Source: Candidatus Bathyarchaeota archaeon (GTDB taxonomy: Archaea; Thermoproteota; CALKCG01; B24). Taken from it: a DNA stretch of 57,746 bases. The stretch's first letter is position 1. Each line of letters opens with the position of its first letter. Positions 1 through 8,748 of this stretch are shown in pieces. Under the pieces are notes generated by a model. It saw only the letters and a list, made by a program, of their open reading frames with translations. It had not been told where the DNA came from and ran no database searches. The DNA is taken from contig JAGTQM010000004.1 in the NCBI GenBank assembly GCA_018396755.1, positions 81,099-138,844 of the forward strand, given 5' to 3'. A program made the translations under genes and the position numbers.

Positions 1-1
1 T

Positions 2-799
2 GAGGCTGCAATAGGCGGCGTTGACTTCATAAAAGACGATGAAACGCTTACGAGTCAGAAGTTTAACCGTTTAGAGGAGAGAGTTTCACACGTGATGGAT
101 GTACTCGATAAGGTTAAAGAAGAGACCGGTAGAACGGTGCTGTATGCAGTTGACGTTACAGCAGACTTAAACATGCTGTGGAAAAACGTTGAGGCAGCTC
201 TCAACAATGGTGCCAATTGCATAATGATCGACGTGCTTTGCACAGGCTACCCAGCGTTAAGAATGCTTGCAGAAGACCCCTCTGTTAAAGTCCCAATCCA
301 CGTACATAGGTGTCTACATGCTGCTATGACTAGAAACCCAGACCACGGTATTCACATGTTCGTATTAGCTAAGCTCGTTAGATTAGCTGGTGGAGACCAA
401 TTGCACACTGGTACTGCTAAAGGTAAAATGGAGAAGCCTGGCAGTGGCGCTTTGAGACCACTTGAAAAATTCTCTGGCATCGTCGGGATCCGCTATATGA
501 ACGATTTTCTCAGAAGCGACTGGTATGGTCTTAAATCAGTATTACCCGTGGCCTCCGGTGGACTACACCCAGCCTTAGTTCCAGCAAATCTGCAACTGCT
601 AGGCTTTCCAGATATTCAGTTGAATGCGGGAGGAGGAATTCATGGGCATCCAAAGGGATCTAGAATTGGTGCAACAGCTATGTTGCAGGCTGTGGAAGCG
701 TTTATGAAGAGTATCCCATTGGAAGAATACGCCAAAGAGCACGTTGAATTAAGAGAAGCCTTGGAATACTGGGGTGCGAAATTCCTTTCCGAAGAGTAG
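2..799 (+). CDS. rbcL: Ribulose-bisphosphate carboxylase large chain, form III (5' truncated by window edge)
   Basis: The C-terminal two thirds of RuBisCO. The reading frame is open from base 2, so the gene starts outside the window. The carbamylated-lysine motif GGVDFIKDDE lies at fragment residues 5-14. Further along are HRCLHAAMTRN, LRLAGGD-type and HTGTAKGKME (active-site His and loop-6 Lys), PVASGGLHP and the phosphate-binding GGGIHGHPKG. Archaeal form III enzymes convert ribulose-1,5-bisphosphate plus CO2 to two 3-phosphoglycerates, usually in the AMP/nucleoside salvage route and not in a Calvin cycle. The form III assignment rests on the archaeal setting and the LRLAGGDQLHTGTAKGKME-type loop. 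A GH42 glycosidase follows 33 bases downstream on the same strand. No small subunit gene is visible, as expected for form III. Confidence 0.95.
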   Translation, partial: EAAIGGVDFIKDDETLTSQKFNRLEERVSHVMDVLDKVKEETGRTVLYAVDVTADLNMLWKNVEAALNNGANCIMIDVLCTGYPALRMLAEDPSVKVPIHVHRCLHAAMTRNPDHGIHMFVLAKLVRLAGGDQLHTGTAKGKMEKPGSGALRPLEKFSGIVGIRYMNDFLRSDWYGLKSVLPVASGGLHPALVPANLQLLGFPDIQLNAGGGIHGHPKGSRIGATAMLQAVEAFMKSIPLEEYAKEHVELREALEYWGAKFLSEE

Positions 800-832
800 C
801 CCTGTATCATCCTTTTAAGGAGCTGTAGTTCT

Positions 833-2857
833 ATGAATAATGTTAAACTGTGGTTTGGCGTAGACTATTATCCTGAACATTGGCCTGTTGAAAGAAGAGG
901 TCTTGACGTTGAGCTTATCAGCGGTGCTGGGTTTAACGTGGTTAGGCTTGCAGAGTTTGCATGGTGTAGGCTTGAGTCTTCACCTGGCAAGTTCAACTTT
1001 CAATGGCTTGATGAAGTCATAGATCTTCTATCTGTTAAGGGTGTTAAAGCAGTTTTAGGTACTCCAACAGCTGCCCCTCCACCATGGCTTGTAAAAGCCC
1101 ATCCAGATATTCTACCTGTAAGCTTCCAAGGGCATAAAATGCCGCCTGTCGCTAGGAGACACTACTGTCCTAACAATCCAAACTATATTAAGGCTTCTGA
1201 AAGGATTGTAGAAGCCATGGCTAGACACTATAAGGATAATCCGAATGTCATAGGGTACCAGATAGATAACGAGCTTTCTCTTGGAGATGAGTACTGCTAC
1301 TGTGAACACTGTGTTACGCTTTTCAGGAATTGGCTTAAAAACAAGTACGGCTCTATAGACGAGCTTAACAAAGCCTATGGAACGATATTTTGGAGTCATG
1401 AATACAGAGATTGGGATGAAATACATCCTCCAACTCCGCCTTTTGACGAATGTAATAGAGGGCTGAGCTTAGACTGGTTTAGATTTAGGTCTGAGTCTTT
1501 CGTAAACTTTCTCAAACTGCAAGTACGTATACTGAAGTCTATAAGCCCAGATAAAGAAGTTACGACAAATCTTATGGGTCTCTTCCCAGGCATAGACTAC
1601 TATGATCTAAGTAGAAGCCTAGACTTTCCTTCTTGGGATTGCTATCCTAAGTTTGCCAAAGCATACTACGATCCTGCTTGGATATCTATGCTTCACGACG
1701 CTACTAGATGTATGGGCTCCGGTAGATTCTGGATTATGGAGCTTCAAGCCGGGCCAACGGACGGCTATGCTGGGAATCCCATAGGGGTAACACCGGATCC
1801 AGGTGAACTTAGGAAGTGGCTTTATCAAGCTATAGCCCATGGAGCTGAAGGCGGAGTCTACTTTAGATACCGTACTGTGTGCTTTGGTAAAGAGCAGTAT
1901 TGGCATGGTATTTTAAACCACGACGGTGAAGTAAACCGGAGATACTTAGAAGTTAAGAAGATTGGTGAAGAATTGAAGAAGGTGGGTGAAATTCTAGTCG
2001 ATACCCAGTATAAAAGCAGCGTTGGACTCATATTCTCATACGATTCTCTCTGGGCTACGCTGATTGAGAATAAGTACTATGCTAAAGGTTATCATGAGCA
2101 AGTATTAACAGCTTATAAAGGTTTCTGGAGTCTCGGTATAAACGTAGACGTAATACCTCCGGACAGGGATTTCTCAAACTACAGAGTATTGTTAACGCCA
2201 TTCCTATACTTGACAAATCGAAGCTTAATTGAAAGGCTTAAAAGTTACGTGGAGAGTGGAGGTCTACTTATAGCAACAGCTAGGGCTTCCGTTAAAGATG
2301 AATATAACCGTGTATATTCAAGCGGGCTTCCAGGCGGACTTAAAGAACTATTCGGACTACGGGTGACAGATTACACGTCCATACTGCTTGAAAGAGAGAC
2401 GAGAATATCTACTCAATATGGATCAGTGTTGGCTTCAGGCTGGTTAGAAGGGTTAACGGTGACTTCTGCTCAAGTCTTGGGGGTTCACGAATACGAGTGG
2501 CTTAAAGGTAAACCAGCTATAACTGTTAACCGTTACGGTAAGGGTTACGCCGTATACGTTGGTTCTTTCCTAACCCAGGAAATGGCTAAACTAATAGCGG
2601 ATAAAATTGTCGAGAGAGATCTGGTCAAGCCTCCAGTTGAATTCAGAGGAGAACCGGTTGAACTAGTATTTAAAGAAGGACGTGGCTACAAATTGCTGTT
2701 TCTAATAAACCATGACGTTAAAAGTAAAACCGTGGAATTAAACTTTGGCAAGACACTGGAGGTTAAAAGTCTGCTTAAAGGCTTAAACATAGAGGGTGAA
2801 ACCGTTAAAATTGCGCTAAACCCGCACGACGTTGAAATACTCTACTTTAAAGATTGA
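833..2857 (+). CDS. Beta-galactosidase, GH42 family
   Basis: A 674-residue protein of normal GH42 length that hydrolyses terminal beta-galactosides (or related beta-glycosides). An N-terminal (beta/alpha)8 barrel begins GVDYYPEHWP. The acid/base Glu is in GYQIDNELS (about E147) and the nucleophile Glu in FWIMELQAG (about E303). Cys112, Cys155, Cys157 and Cys160 match the zinc cluster of thermophilic GH42 enzymes. The second half has the trimerisation (class I amidotransferase-like) and C-terminal beta domains. No signal peptide is seen, so the enzyme is probably cytoplasmic. AAGGAG at 817-822 supports the ATG start. Its position after RuBisCO and before a sugar kinase suggests a carbohydrate-use neighbourhood. 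Exact substrate is not readable. Confidence 0.93.
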   Translation: MNNVKLWFGVDYYPEHWPVERRGLDVELISGAGFNVVRLAEFAWCRLESSPGKFNFQWLDEVIDLLSVKGVKAVLGTPTAAPPPWLVKAHPDILPVSFQGHKMPPVARRHYCPNNPNYIKASERIVEAMARHYKDNPNVIGYQIDNELSLGDEYCYCEHCVTLFRNWLKNKYGSIDELNKAYGTIFWSHEYRDWDEIHPPTPPFDECNRGLSLDWFRFRSESFVNFLKLQVRILKSISPDKEVTTNLMGLFPGIDYYDLSRSLDFPSWDCYPKFAKAYYDPAWISMLHDATRCMGSGRFWIMELQAGPTDGYAGNPIGVTPDPGELRKWLYQAIAHGAEGGVYFRYRTVCFGKEQYWHGILNHDGEVNRRYLEVKKIGEELKKVGEILVDTQYKSSVGLIFSYDSLWATLIENKYYAKGYHEQVLTAYKGFWSLGINVDVIPPDRDFSNYRVLLTPFLYLTNRSLIERLKSYVESGGLLIATARASVKDEYNRVYSSGLPGGLKELFGLRVTDYTSILLERETRISTQYGSVLASGWLEGLTVTSAQVLGVHEYEWLKGKPAITVNRYGKGYAVYVGSFLTQEMAKLIADKIVERDLVKPPVEFRGEPVELVFKEGRGYKLLFLINHDVKSKTVELNFGKTLEVKSLLKGLNIEGETVKIALNPHDVEILYFKD

Positions 2858-3268
2858 TCAGCTTAAAACTTCCACATTCGTGTAGCTCTACTTCTTTACC
2901 TTTATCGAGCTCTCTATCAAGCGGCTTTTTCATACTACATGCAATGTTATGTTAACTGAGGTTCTTAGTAGGAGAATCATGTTCTGGAAAATTTTAACTC
3001 TCTAATGTAGTGTTTCTGTATGGTAAGTCTTATGTGTAGTAAGAAGGTAGAAACAACCATAGTTGTTGATGAGAATTTGAGTAGAATTGCCAGTGTAGGA
3101 GGTTTAAAATCTGTTATCTAGGTTGAGTACAAGTTTTTATAGTTGTTAACAGATCAATGTACGATTATTTTTAAGTTTCCATTATGCTTTTAAGGTTGAG
3201 CGTTCTCTTTTAAGAATGGGTTCGAAGGTTAAGTCTTATTTTCTCATAATTCGACTATTTAGAGTGGT
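2858..3268. other. Intergenic stretch of 411 bases with two very short ORFs
   Basis: No convincing gene. On the plus strand 3032-3121 encodes a 29-residue ORF beginning MCSKKVETTIVVDENL, which looks like the start of a small antitoxin-like or DNA-binding protein cut short by a stop codon. On the minus strand 2933-2847 encodes 28 residues beginning MKKPLDRELDKGKEVE, overlapping the end of the GH42 gene. Neither has a clear ribosome binding site. Both may be remnants. An A/T-rich stretch near 3235-3242 lies about 30 bases before the ATG of the next gene and could be its TATA element. Confidence 0.35.
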
Positions 3269-4795
3269 ATGAGTCAGATTGTAATTGGGGTAGATATTGG
3301 CACAGGTGGTTGTAAAACTATAGCGTCAGACGTTAATGGGCGTATTATAGCTGAGGCATTTGAAGAGTATAGCGTATACCATCCTCAGATGAACTGGGCT
3401 GAGCAAGACCCTGAAGAGTGGTGGAAAGCCGCTCGAATCACTTTAAAACAGATTACTTCCAAGATATCGTCTGATAGAATAATAGGCGTCGGTCTGACCT
3501 CTCAAAGAGAGGCTTTTGCTCCATTAGATAAAGCAGGAGAGAAGCTCTACAACAGCATAATATGGTTAGATATGAGGGCAGTTTTACAGAAGAATAAGAT
3601 TGAAAAGCTGATTCCTCCGAGAAGAGTCCTCGAAATAACTGGTGTTCCAGTCGACCATATTTTCTCAGCGGCGAAAATTCTTTGGATTAAAGACAATCTG
3701 CCAGACGTATTTAGAAAAATAAACCGCATCTTATTCGCTAAAGATTACATAGCGTTTAAACTATGCAACGTGAAATCTACTGACCGTAGTATGGCTTCAC
3801 GCACAATGTTATTCGACGTACATAGGCTTCAATGGTCCCATGAAATATGCGAGTCTTTAGAAATACCTGTAGATATTCTTCCAGAGGTTAAAGGGTCTTG
3901 GGAGGTAGTAGGTGAAGTCGACAGTAGAGCATCTGAGCAAACTGGCCTACCAGTAGGAGTCCCGGTTGTTTCAGGCGGTGGAGACCGTCCATGTGAAGCA
4001 TTAGGTGCAGGCACATACAGAGAGGGCGACGTAAACATAGGCACTGGTACTGGAACAGTTTTCGAAGTTCCAGTGTCTAAACCTAAGCCAGACCCTAGAG
4101 GCTTAATAGACTGTTGTTGCCACGTTGTACCAGACACTTGGGAGTATGAAATAATAATAAATGCGACAGGTGAGTCTTTAAGGTGGTTTAGAGACAACTT
4201 CGGCCATGAGGAAGTATATAAGGCGAGAGAAGAAGGAGTATCACCCTACATACTCTTCGATAGAATGGCTGCTGAAGTCCCTCCTGGGGCTGGAGGGCTC
4301 TTCTACTACCCGTACTTATGGGGTGCTAGAGCTCCTAAATTCGACCTCTTAGCTAGATCGGCGTTTATAGGGTTTACACATGCCCATAAGAGGCCTGCAT
4401 TTATAAAGTCGATACTTGAAGGTGTTGCATTCCAATACTCTGAAACGTTGCAACTGGTTAGAGAGCTCGGTGTAGACATAAAGCGGATAACTATGACGGG
4501 TGGCGAGGTTAAAAGCAACCTGTGGAATCAGATAAAGGCTGATGTGCTAGGTATGTATATACATGTTCCCGAAGTACTTGATGCTGCGGCGTTAGGGTCT
4601 TGCATACTTGCAAGCATAGGAGCGAAAGCATACGCAGATTTTGAAACAGCTGTAAAGCACATGATTAGAATATCTAAGACTTACAATCCGAATCCGAAGG
4701 CGCATAGTGAATACGCTAAACTACTTAAAGCCTATCAGAAGGTTTACGAATACTACGAGCAGTGTTTTAAAATACTAGCCGATATATCTGGTTAA
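3269..4795 (+). CDS. FGGY-family carbohydrate kinase, xylulokinase-like
   Basis: A 508-residue sugar kinase that phosphorylates a pentulose or polyol with ATP; xylulose is the best guess. The N-terminal phosphate loop is GVDIGTGGCKT, the second ATP loop NIGTGTGTVFE, and the FGGY signature region is MTGGEVKSNLWNQIKADVLG followed by DAAALGSCILA near the C terminus. Length equals typical XylB. It follows a GH42 glycosidase, and a zinc polyol/alcohol dehydrogenase lies about 5 kb downstream. Together these could feed a xylulose-type pathway, but that link is inference. The FGGY family includes glycerol, gluconate, ribulose and fuculose kinases, so the substrate is uncertain. Confidence 0.88.
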   Translation: MSQIVIGVDIGTGGCKTIASDVNGRIIAEAFEEYSVYHPQMNWAEQDPEEWWKAARITLKQITSKISSDRIIGVGLTSQREAFAPLDKAGEKLYNSIIWLDMRAVLQKNKIEKLIPPRRVLEITGVPVDHIFSAAKILWIKDNLPDVFRKINRILFAKDYIAFKLCNVKSTDRSMASRTMLFDVHRLQWSHEICESLEIPVDILPEVKGSWEVVGEVDSRASEQTGLPVGVPVVSGGGDRPCEALGAGTYREGDVNIGTGTGTVFEVPVSKPKPDPRGLIDCCCHVVPDTWEYEIIINATGESLRWFRDNFGHEEVYKAREEGVSPYILFDRMAAEVPPGAGGLFYYPYLWGARAPKFDLLARSAFIGFTHAHKRPAFIKSILEGVAFQYSETLQLVRELGVDIKRITMTGGEVKSNLWNQIKADVLGMYIHVPEVLDAAALGSCILASIGAKAYADFETAVKHMIRISKTYNPNPKAHSEYAKLLKAYQKVYEYYEQCFKILADISG

Positions 4796-4806
4796 AAATT
4801 AGGCTT

Positions 4807-4824
4807 CAATAGTTTAAGCTATTG
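4807..4824 (+). terminator. Possible terminator hairpin after the FGGY kinase
   Basis: CAATAG and CTATTG form 6-bp arms around a 6-base loop just after the kinase stop codon. A run of six T follows about 105 bases later, at 4931-4936. Archaeal termination depends mainly on U-runs, so the hairpin itself may be incidental. Confidence 0.3.
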
Positions 4825-4968
4825 GGCAGACGATTTCATAGCAGAAGAGTGTTACAACTTAAAGCGTACAGTTAAACAATAGGAAATTGAGAAAGTGACA
4901 ATGGGATAAGGCCATTTAAATTCACGTAGTAATTTTTTCCTAAGTTGAATGATTTCATCGACTTAGTA

Positions 4969-5874
4969 CTACTTCTTGGTATATAAGTTATATGCTTCTA
5001 CTATGTTTGATACTTCAAATACTTCTACGTCAAACCCTTGGGTTTTAAGGTAGTCTTTTAACGTGACCTCTTTAGGTACGTAGCGGATTATTTTGAAACC
5101 TGGTAGGACTTCCTCCTCCTTCTTCTCGTAGATGATTATTTTGCTTTGTCCTTTCGGGACTATGAAGATTTTAGCTCCCTTCTTAGAAGCTGCTAAAGCC
5201 TTCTCAGATATTCCACCTACGGCTCCTATAGAGCCGTCTAAGTTTATAGTTCCAGTAGCATAAACAATATCTGATATGTTTTCACGTCTTAGAGCGGATA
5301 TGATTCCTACTGTTATGGGTAGTCCAGCGCTTGGGCCGTCTACGACTTCTACTTCCTCTTCACCTTTAATAGTAATTATGACATCCATATCCGTTAGATT
5401 TAACCCTGTATAAGTCTCAGCTACTGATACTGCTATTCTAGCACTAGTCTGAAGGTCTATGCCTATTCTAGGCTCCGTATTGATCAGTATGCGCCCTTTT
5501 CCATCTCTAAGCTCAACTTCGGCTTTAAGAGTTACACCTTCATAATATGTTGTAAACCAATCTACATAGACCATTTTAACGGCAACTATGTTAACGTTGA
5601 CTTCTCCTACTAAGCCTCCGGCTGGGGTAAACCCTTGATAATAGCTCTGGCTCTTATAGTATTCGAGCTGGTTTCTAGTAATATCTAAGATTTTTCTAAG
5701 ATTTTGAACTTCTCTAGACAGATTTTCATTTTGAGCGGCTAGGTTACTCAGTTCTCTCTCAAGACTTGAAACGTAAGACTTAAGGCTTATAGTGGTCACC
5801 AGTAAGTAGGCATTTAAAGCCAGACTTACAATAAGAAGTATGACGAGGAAGGCTTTTCCATTAGACTTTCCCAC
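4969..5874 (-). CDS. Membrane-anchored Lon-like serine protease (S16 domain, no ATPase)
   Basis: A 301-residue protein with one N-terminal transmembrane segment (about residues 8-27), a coiled coil (about 32-75), then an S16 Lon-type proteolytic domain. The catalytic Ser is in VDGPSAGLPIT and the catalytic Lys in GGISEKALAASKKGAK, giving the Ser-Lys dyad of Lon. There is no AAA+ module, so unlike LonB it cannot unfold substrates by itself. It resembles the archaeal secreted/membrane S16-like proteases grouped in COG1750. The protease domain would face the outside of the membrane if the N terminus is cytoplasmic. The APS kinase gene lies 49 bases upstream on the same strand, so the pair may be co-transcribed, without a clear functional link. 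Confidence 0.85.
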   Translation of the reverse strand: MGKSNGKAFLVILLIVSLALNAYLLVTTISLKSYVSSLERELSNLAAQNENLSREVQNLRKILDITRNQLEYYKSQSYYQGFTPAGGLVGEVNVNIVAVKMVYVDWFTTYYEGVTLKAEVELRDGKGRILINTEPRIGIDLQTSARIAVSVAETYTGLNLTDMDVIITIKGEEEVEVVDGPSAGLPITVGIISALRRENISDIVYATGTINLDGSIGAVGGISEKALAASKKGAKIFIVPKGQSKIIIYEKKEEEVLPGFKIIRYVPKEVTLKDYLKTQGFDVEVFEVSNIVEAYNLYTKK

Positions 5875-5923
5875 GATTCTACTCTTTAGAAACTCCCCTA
5901 TTTCTACTTTTCCTCTTGGAGAA

Positions 5924-6463
5924 TCAGACAGTTGAGTCTATATATCTTAGTTCTTTAAGCTTATTCAGCACGAGTTCAACGGATTCATTTACAGTGAGTT
6001 TATCTGTTTCAACTATCACTTCAGGTTTTAAAGGCTCTTCGTAAATTGTCTGAATACCCGGTAGGGTCCCAATAGAGCCCTCTAGAGCCCCCTTATAAAG
6101 CCCCTTAACATCCCTTTTCATGCAAACATTTAGAGAGCATTTAACGTAAACCTCTACAAACTTCGATATTCGTCTTCTAGCATTGTCTCTATAGGCTCTC
6201 TTATTGCCAGTAGCATCTATAATCACGTTAACACCGTTTCTAACGAGTAATTTCGCTATGTAAACTATAACGTTGTAAAACCAGTCTCTTTCCTCCTCAC
6301 TATAGGTCGGCTTTGGTGTTAAAATCTTTCTAAGTTCATCCGATTCTAAGGTTTCAACGTTTACGCCCATTTCTTTAAGCCTTCGAGCAACACCGTTAGC
6401 TATTGTAGATTTCCCGCTCGACGGTAGACCTGTGATCCACATAGCCCATCCTTCAGTCATCAT
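5924..6463 (-). CDS. cysC: Adenylyl-sulfate kinase (APS kinase)
   Basis: A 179-residue P-loop kinase that phosphorylates adenosine 5'-phosphosulfate to PAPS. Walker A is GLPSSGKST near the N terminus. Next come the ESDELRK segment, DATGNKRAYRDNARRRI and the family-typical VKCSLNVCMKRDVKGLYKGALEG with the lid region LPGIQTIYEEP. Length is that of a stand-alone CysC. No ATP sulfurylase or PAPS reductase is in the window, so PAPS may serve sulfation or be linked to genes elsewhere. Two consecutive ATG codons (6463 and 6460) can serve as the start. The gene is divergent from the MoaB gene with a 142-base shared upstream region. Confidence 0.88.
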   Translation of the reverse strand: MMTEGWAMWITGLPSSGKSTIANGVARRLKEMGVNVETLESDELRKILTPKPTYSEEERDWFYNVIVYIAKLLVRNGVNVIIDATGNKRAYRDNARRRISKFVEVYVKCSLNVCMKRDVKGLYKGALEGSIGTLPGIQTIYEEPLKPEVIVETDKLTVNESVELVLNKLKELRYIDSTV

Positions 6464-6605
6464 GTAAAACTCTATTTGGACATACCTCTAACTTTCATTT
6501 AACTTTTAAACGCCACAGGTCTTCAAAGCTTTAGATGCGTTTAAACTAGGAAGGAGTAGAGTTTTTCTACAAGTTTAGAAAATACTTTCCTCTAGGCGTG
6601 GTTTA

Positions 6606-7136
6606 TTGGGCTCTGAAGAACATAAGCTTAAGGCTCCTAAAACTGTGAGATTCGCCCTAGTAACATGTAGTAGTTCTAGGTTTGAATATCTTAAACATGG
6701 TAAGTCTTTTAAAGACGAGTCTGGAGATTTAGTCGAGCATATGGTTAAATCAGCTGGCTTCTCAGTATCCTACAGGACTTTAATCCCAGACAACTATACT
6801 ATGATCAGGGAAACGGTTGAAGAATTATGCACTAAGCCAGACGTAGACATTATAGTCTTATCAGGCGGTACTGGTCTATCGCCTAAAGACGTTACTATTG
6901 AAGCGGTTAAACCCATGTTTGAAAAAGAAGTCCCAGGGTTTGGAGAAATATTTCGCATGTTAACGTTTCAAGAAGAAGGCTCAATAGCAATATTGTCTAG
7001 AGCCGTAGCAGGCGTTTACAAGGGGAAGATAATATTCGCTCTACCCGGTTCACCTAAGGCTGTTAAACTGGCTTTTGAACATCTCATAATTCCTGAGGCT
7101 TCTCACATGATTTTACACGTGAGAGGTTTAGGTTGA
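6606..7136 (+). CDS. moaB: Molybdenum cofactor biosynthesis protein MoaB/MogA family
   Basis: A 176-residue MoCF-binding fold protein that adenylylates molybdopterin on the way to Mo/W cofactor. Diagnostic segments are ALVTCSSSR near the start, DESGDLVEHMV, IVLSGGTGLSPKDVTIEAV, the FRMLTFQEEGSIAILSRAVAG loop and FALPGSPKAVKLAFEHLI. The start is TTG at 6606; there is no better upstream ATG and no strong Shine-Dalgarno. The stop overlaps the first bases of a degenerate IS605-type remnant that lies downstream on the other strand. No other cofactor genes are nearby. Confidence 0.9.
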   Translation: MGSEEHKLKAPKTVRFALVTCSSSRFEYLKHGKSFKDESGDLVEHMVKSAGFSVSYRTLIPDNYTMIRETVEELCTKPDVDIIVLSGGTGLSPKDVTIEAVKPMFEKEVPGFGEIFRMLTFQEEGSIAILSRAVAGVYKGKIIFALPGSPKAVKLAFEHLIIPEASHMILHVRGLG

Positions 7137-7441
7137 ATTTGACTCTCTCCACGGCTGAAGCCGGGAGATTCTCGGTTTTTCAGCCTTCATGGCTTCATCA
7201 TACCGAGTTCTGAGCTGTGTCAAGACCAGGGCCTGAAGCCCTACCGGCCCCTGGATAGAGCGTATAGCCCTATCCCCGCTTACTGGAACCTCCACCTCCA
7301 TTTCAGCCTAGAGCCTTATTCCAGCTTTTGGGCATCTAGGCCACATTCGAGCGACACGCTTAAATATAAACATCGTCTACTCCATATTTAAAATTTATCG
7401 ACAATTTATCCCACGGTTAAAACCGTAGGTTTTCTTGTCGA
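7128..7441 (-). mobile_element. Decayed IS200/IS605-type element (TnpB C-terminal remnant plus end hairpins)
   Basis: No intact gene lies between the MoaB stop and the acetyltransferase. The minus strand at 7348-7318 reads ECGLDAQKLE then stop, resembling the second half of the TnpB zinc finger (CG-x-x-LDRQ-K-NA in the intact copy at 32.7 kb). A downstream minus-strand frame ends RISRLQPWRESNST at 7128, like TnpB tails. At the two ends are hairpins: CCACGGCTGAAGCCGGGAG at 7147-7165 and, at 7410-7429, CCCACGGTT with AACCGTAGG. The second is enclosed in a perfect outer inverted repeat TCGACAA/TTGTCGA at 7398-7404 and 7435-7441. IS605 ends carry subterminal hairpins, so a dead element is the simplest reading. 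Confidence 0.5.
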
Positions 7442-7546
7442 ATTTTCATGTAAACTGTCAAAATAATTCTTAATAATTTAAACCCGTTGGCTTCTTGAAG
7501 GTTTTAAATATGTGTTTAAAGCGATTTCAAGTCTTAGGTGCAGAGT

Positions 7547-8698
7547 ATGATTGAAGGCCCTAGAGCTGCTAAAATCGAAGAGCTTCCACAGATAGTTAAG
7601 CTTACAAGTTGGATTTTCGGCTTTGAAAAACACGGCGTTTACTTAGACAAGGTTTTCCCCCACGTCTTCTGTGAGAAGAATATTGAAAATTTAAGGGTCA
7701 TCGTTTCAGATGGAAGAGTCGTCTCTCACTTAGGTATTTGGGAGGGCTGGCTTAATTTTTACGGTTTTTGGCTTAAAGTAGGTCTCATAGGATGCGTATG
7801 CACTCATCCAGAGCATCGGATGAAAGGCTATGCTTCAGCCTTGGTTAAGGACGCATTTATAAAATTGTCTAGTGACCGCGTAGACCTCGTTATGATTTCA
7901 GGCGCTAGATCGCTCTACACTAGAGCTGGCTGTGTAGAAGCTGGTATTATCTACGATTATCATGTTCCGCTTGACGTGATTAAAGATTTAGCCACACGTT
8001 TAGACGGTTTAAAGATTGAACCCTATACTGAAGATAGGATTTCAGATCTGATCGGACTATACCAGAGTGAGCCCATCAGGTTTAAAAGAAGCTTCGAAGA
8101 GTTTAAATTGCTTGCAGGTAGAACCTTTGTAGCTGAAGTCAGCGAGTCTATGAGCATATTCATAGCTTACAGGATGGGTAAGTCCGTTTCATACGTGGTG
8201 TTTGTTAAAGGGGTTTGGAACAACTTAACAATCGTCGAATACGCGGGTTCTAGGGTTGCCGCTCTTAAAACGATCTATGAGGCGTCTAAAATCTTCAACG
8301 TTGAACATGTTAAACTACCTGTTCCATATGGAGACTGGGAGCTTACAACGCTCTTAGAAGAATACGGGTTAAAGCCTAAATCTTCCCATGCTACTGCAAG
8401 CCTAGCTATACTAAACCCAGTCGTTTTCACGGAGAAAATTCGGCCCTATGTTGAAGAAAGGCTCGGTGTTAAAGCCAATTTTAGCATCGCTGCTTGTAAT
8501 GATAACGTTTTCGAATCCTCCATGTTTGGAGAACGCGTGAAATTTGAAGACTCTAGAGCGTTTACAATGCTTGTCTTCGGTAGGCCTGAAACAGTACATA
8601 GTTCGGATACCGTTAAATTTGACTCTAGTAGAATTCCTGAAGTTTTTAAGAGGGTTTTCCCAATGCCGTCTTTCAACTACGGGTTAAACTTCATATGA
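7547..8698 (+). CDS. GNAT-family N-acetyltransferase (Eis-like architecture)
   Basis: An acetyltransferase of about 383 residues. The acetyl-CoA binding motif A is GLIGCVCTHPEHRMKGYASALVKDAF at about residues 82-107, followed by a second GNAT-like half and a C-terminal region (from about 290) that looks like the SCP2-like domain of Eis/COG4552 proteins. The acceptor is not readable. A GTG at 7538 is in frame, but GGTG at 7537-7540 sits six bases before ATG 7547, which is preferred. A TATA-like TTTAAATA at 7503-7510 would start transcription just ahead, giving a very short leader. The next gene, a metallo-hydrolase, follows 50 bases downstream. Confidence 0.75.
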   Translation: MIEGPRAAKIEELPQIVKLTSWIFGFEKHGVYLDKVFPHVFCEKNIENLRVIVSDGRVVSHLGIWEGWLNFYGFWLKVGLIGCVCTHPEHRMKGYASALVKDAFIKLSSDRVDLVMISGARSLYTRAGCVEAGIIYDYHVPLDVIKDLATRLDGLKIEPYTEDRISDLIGLYQSEPIRFKRSFEEFKLLAGRTFVAEVSESMSIFIAYRMGKSVSYVVFVKGVWNNLTIVEYAGSRVAALKTIYEASKIFNVEHVKLPVPYGDWELTTLLEEYGLKPKSSHATASLAILNPVVFTEKIRPYVEERLGVKANFSIAACNDNVFESSMFGERVKFEDSRAFTMLVFGRPETVHSSDTVKFDSSRIPEVFKRVFPMPSFNYGLNFI

Positions 8699-8748
8699 TG
8701 CTGGGAAAAGATAAAATAGAAGTAGCCATCTCTAAACTCTGATCTAAT

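Noticed and set aside
3211-3240. GGGTTCGAAGG resembling a tRNA T loop
   Set aside because: The flanks do not pair and no upstream tRNA arms fit.
3829-4197. 122-residue minus-strand ORF inside the FGGY kinase gene
   Set aside because: Antisense shadow; the sense strand encodes the conserved ATP loop.
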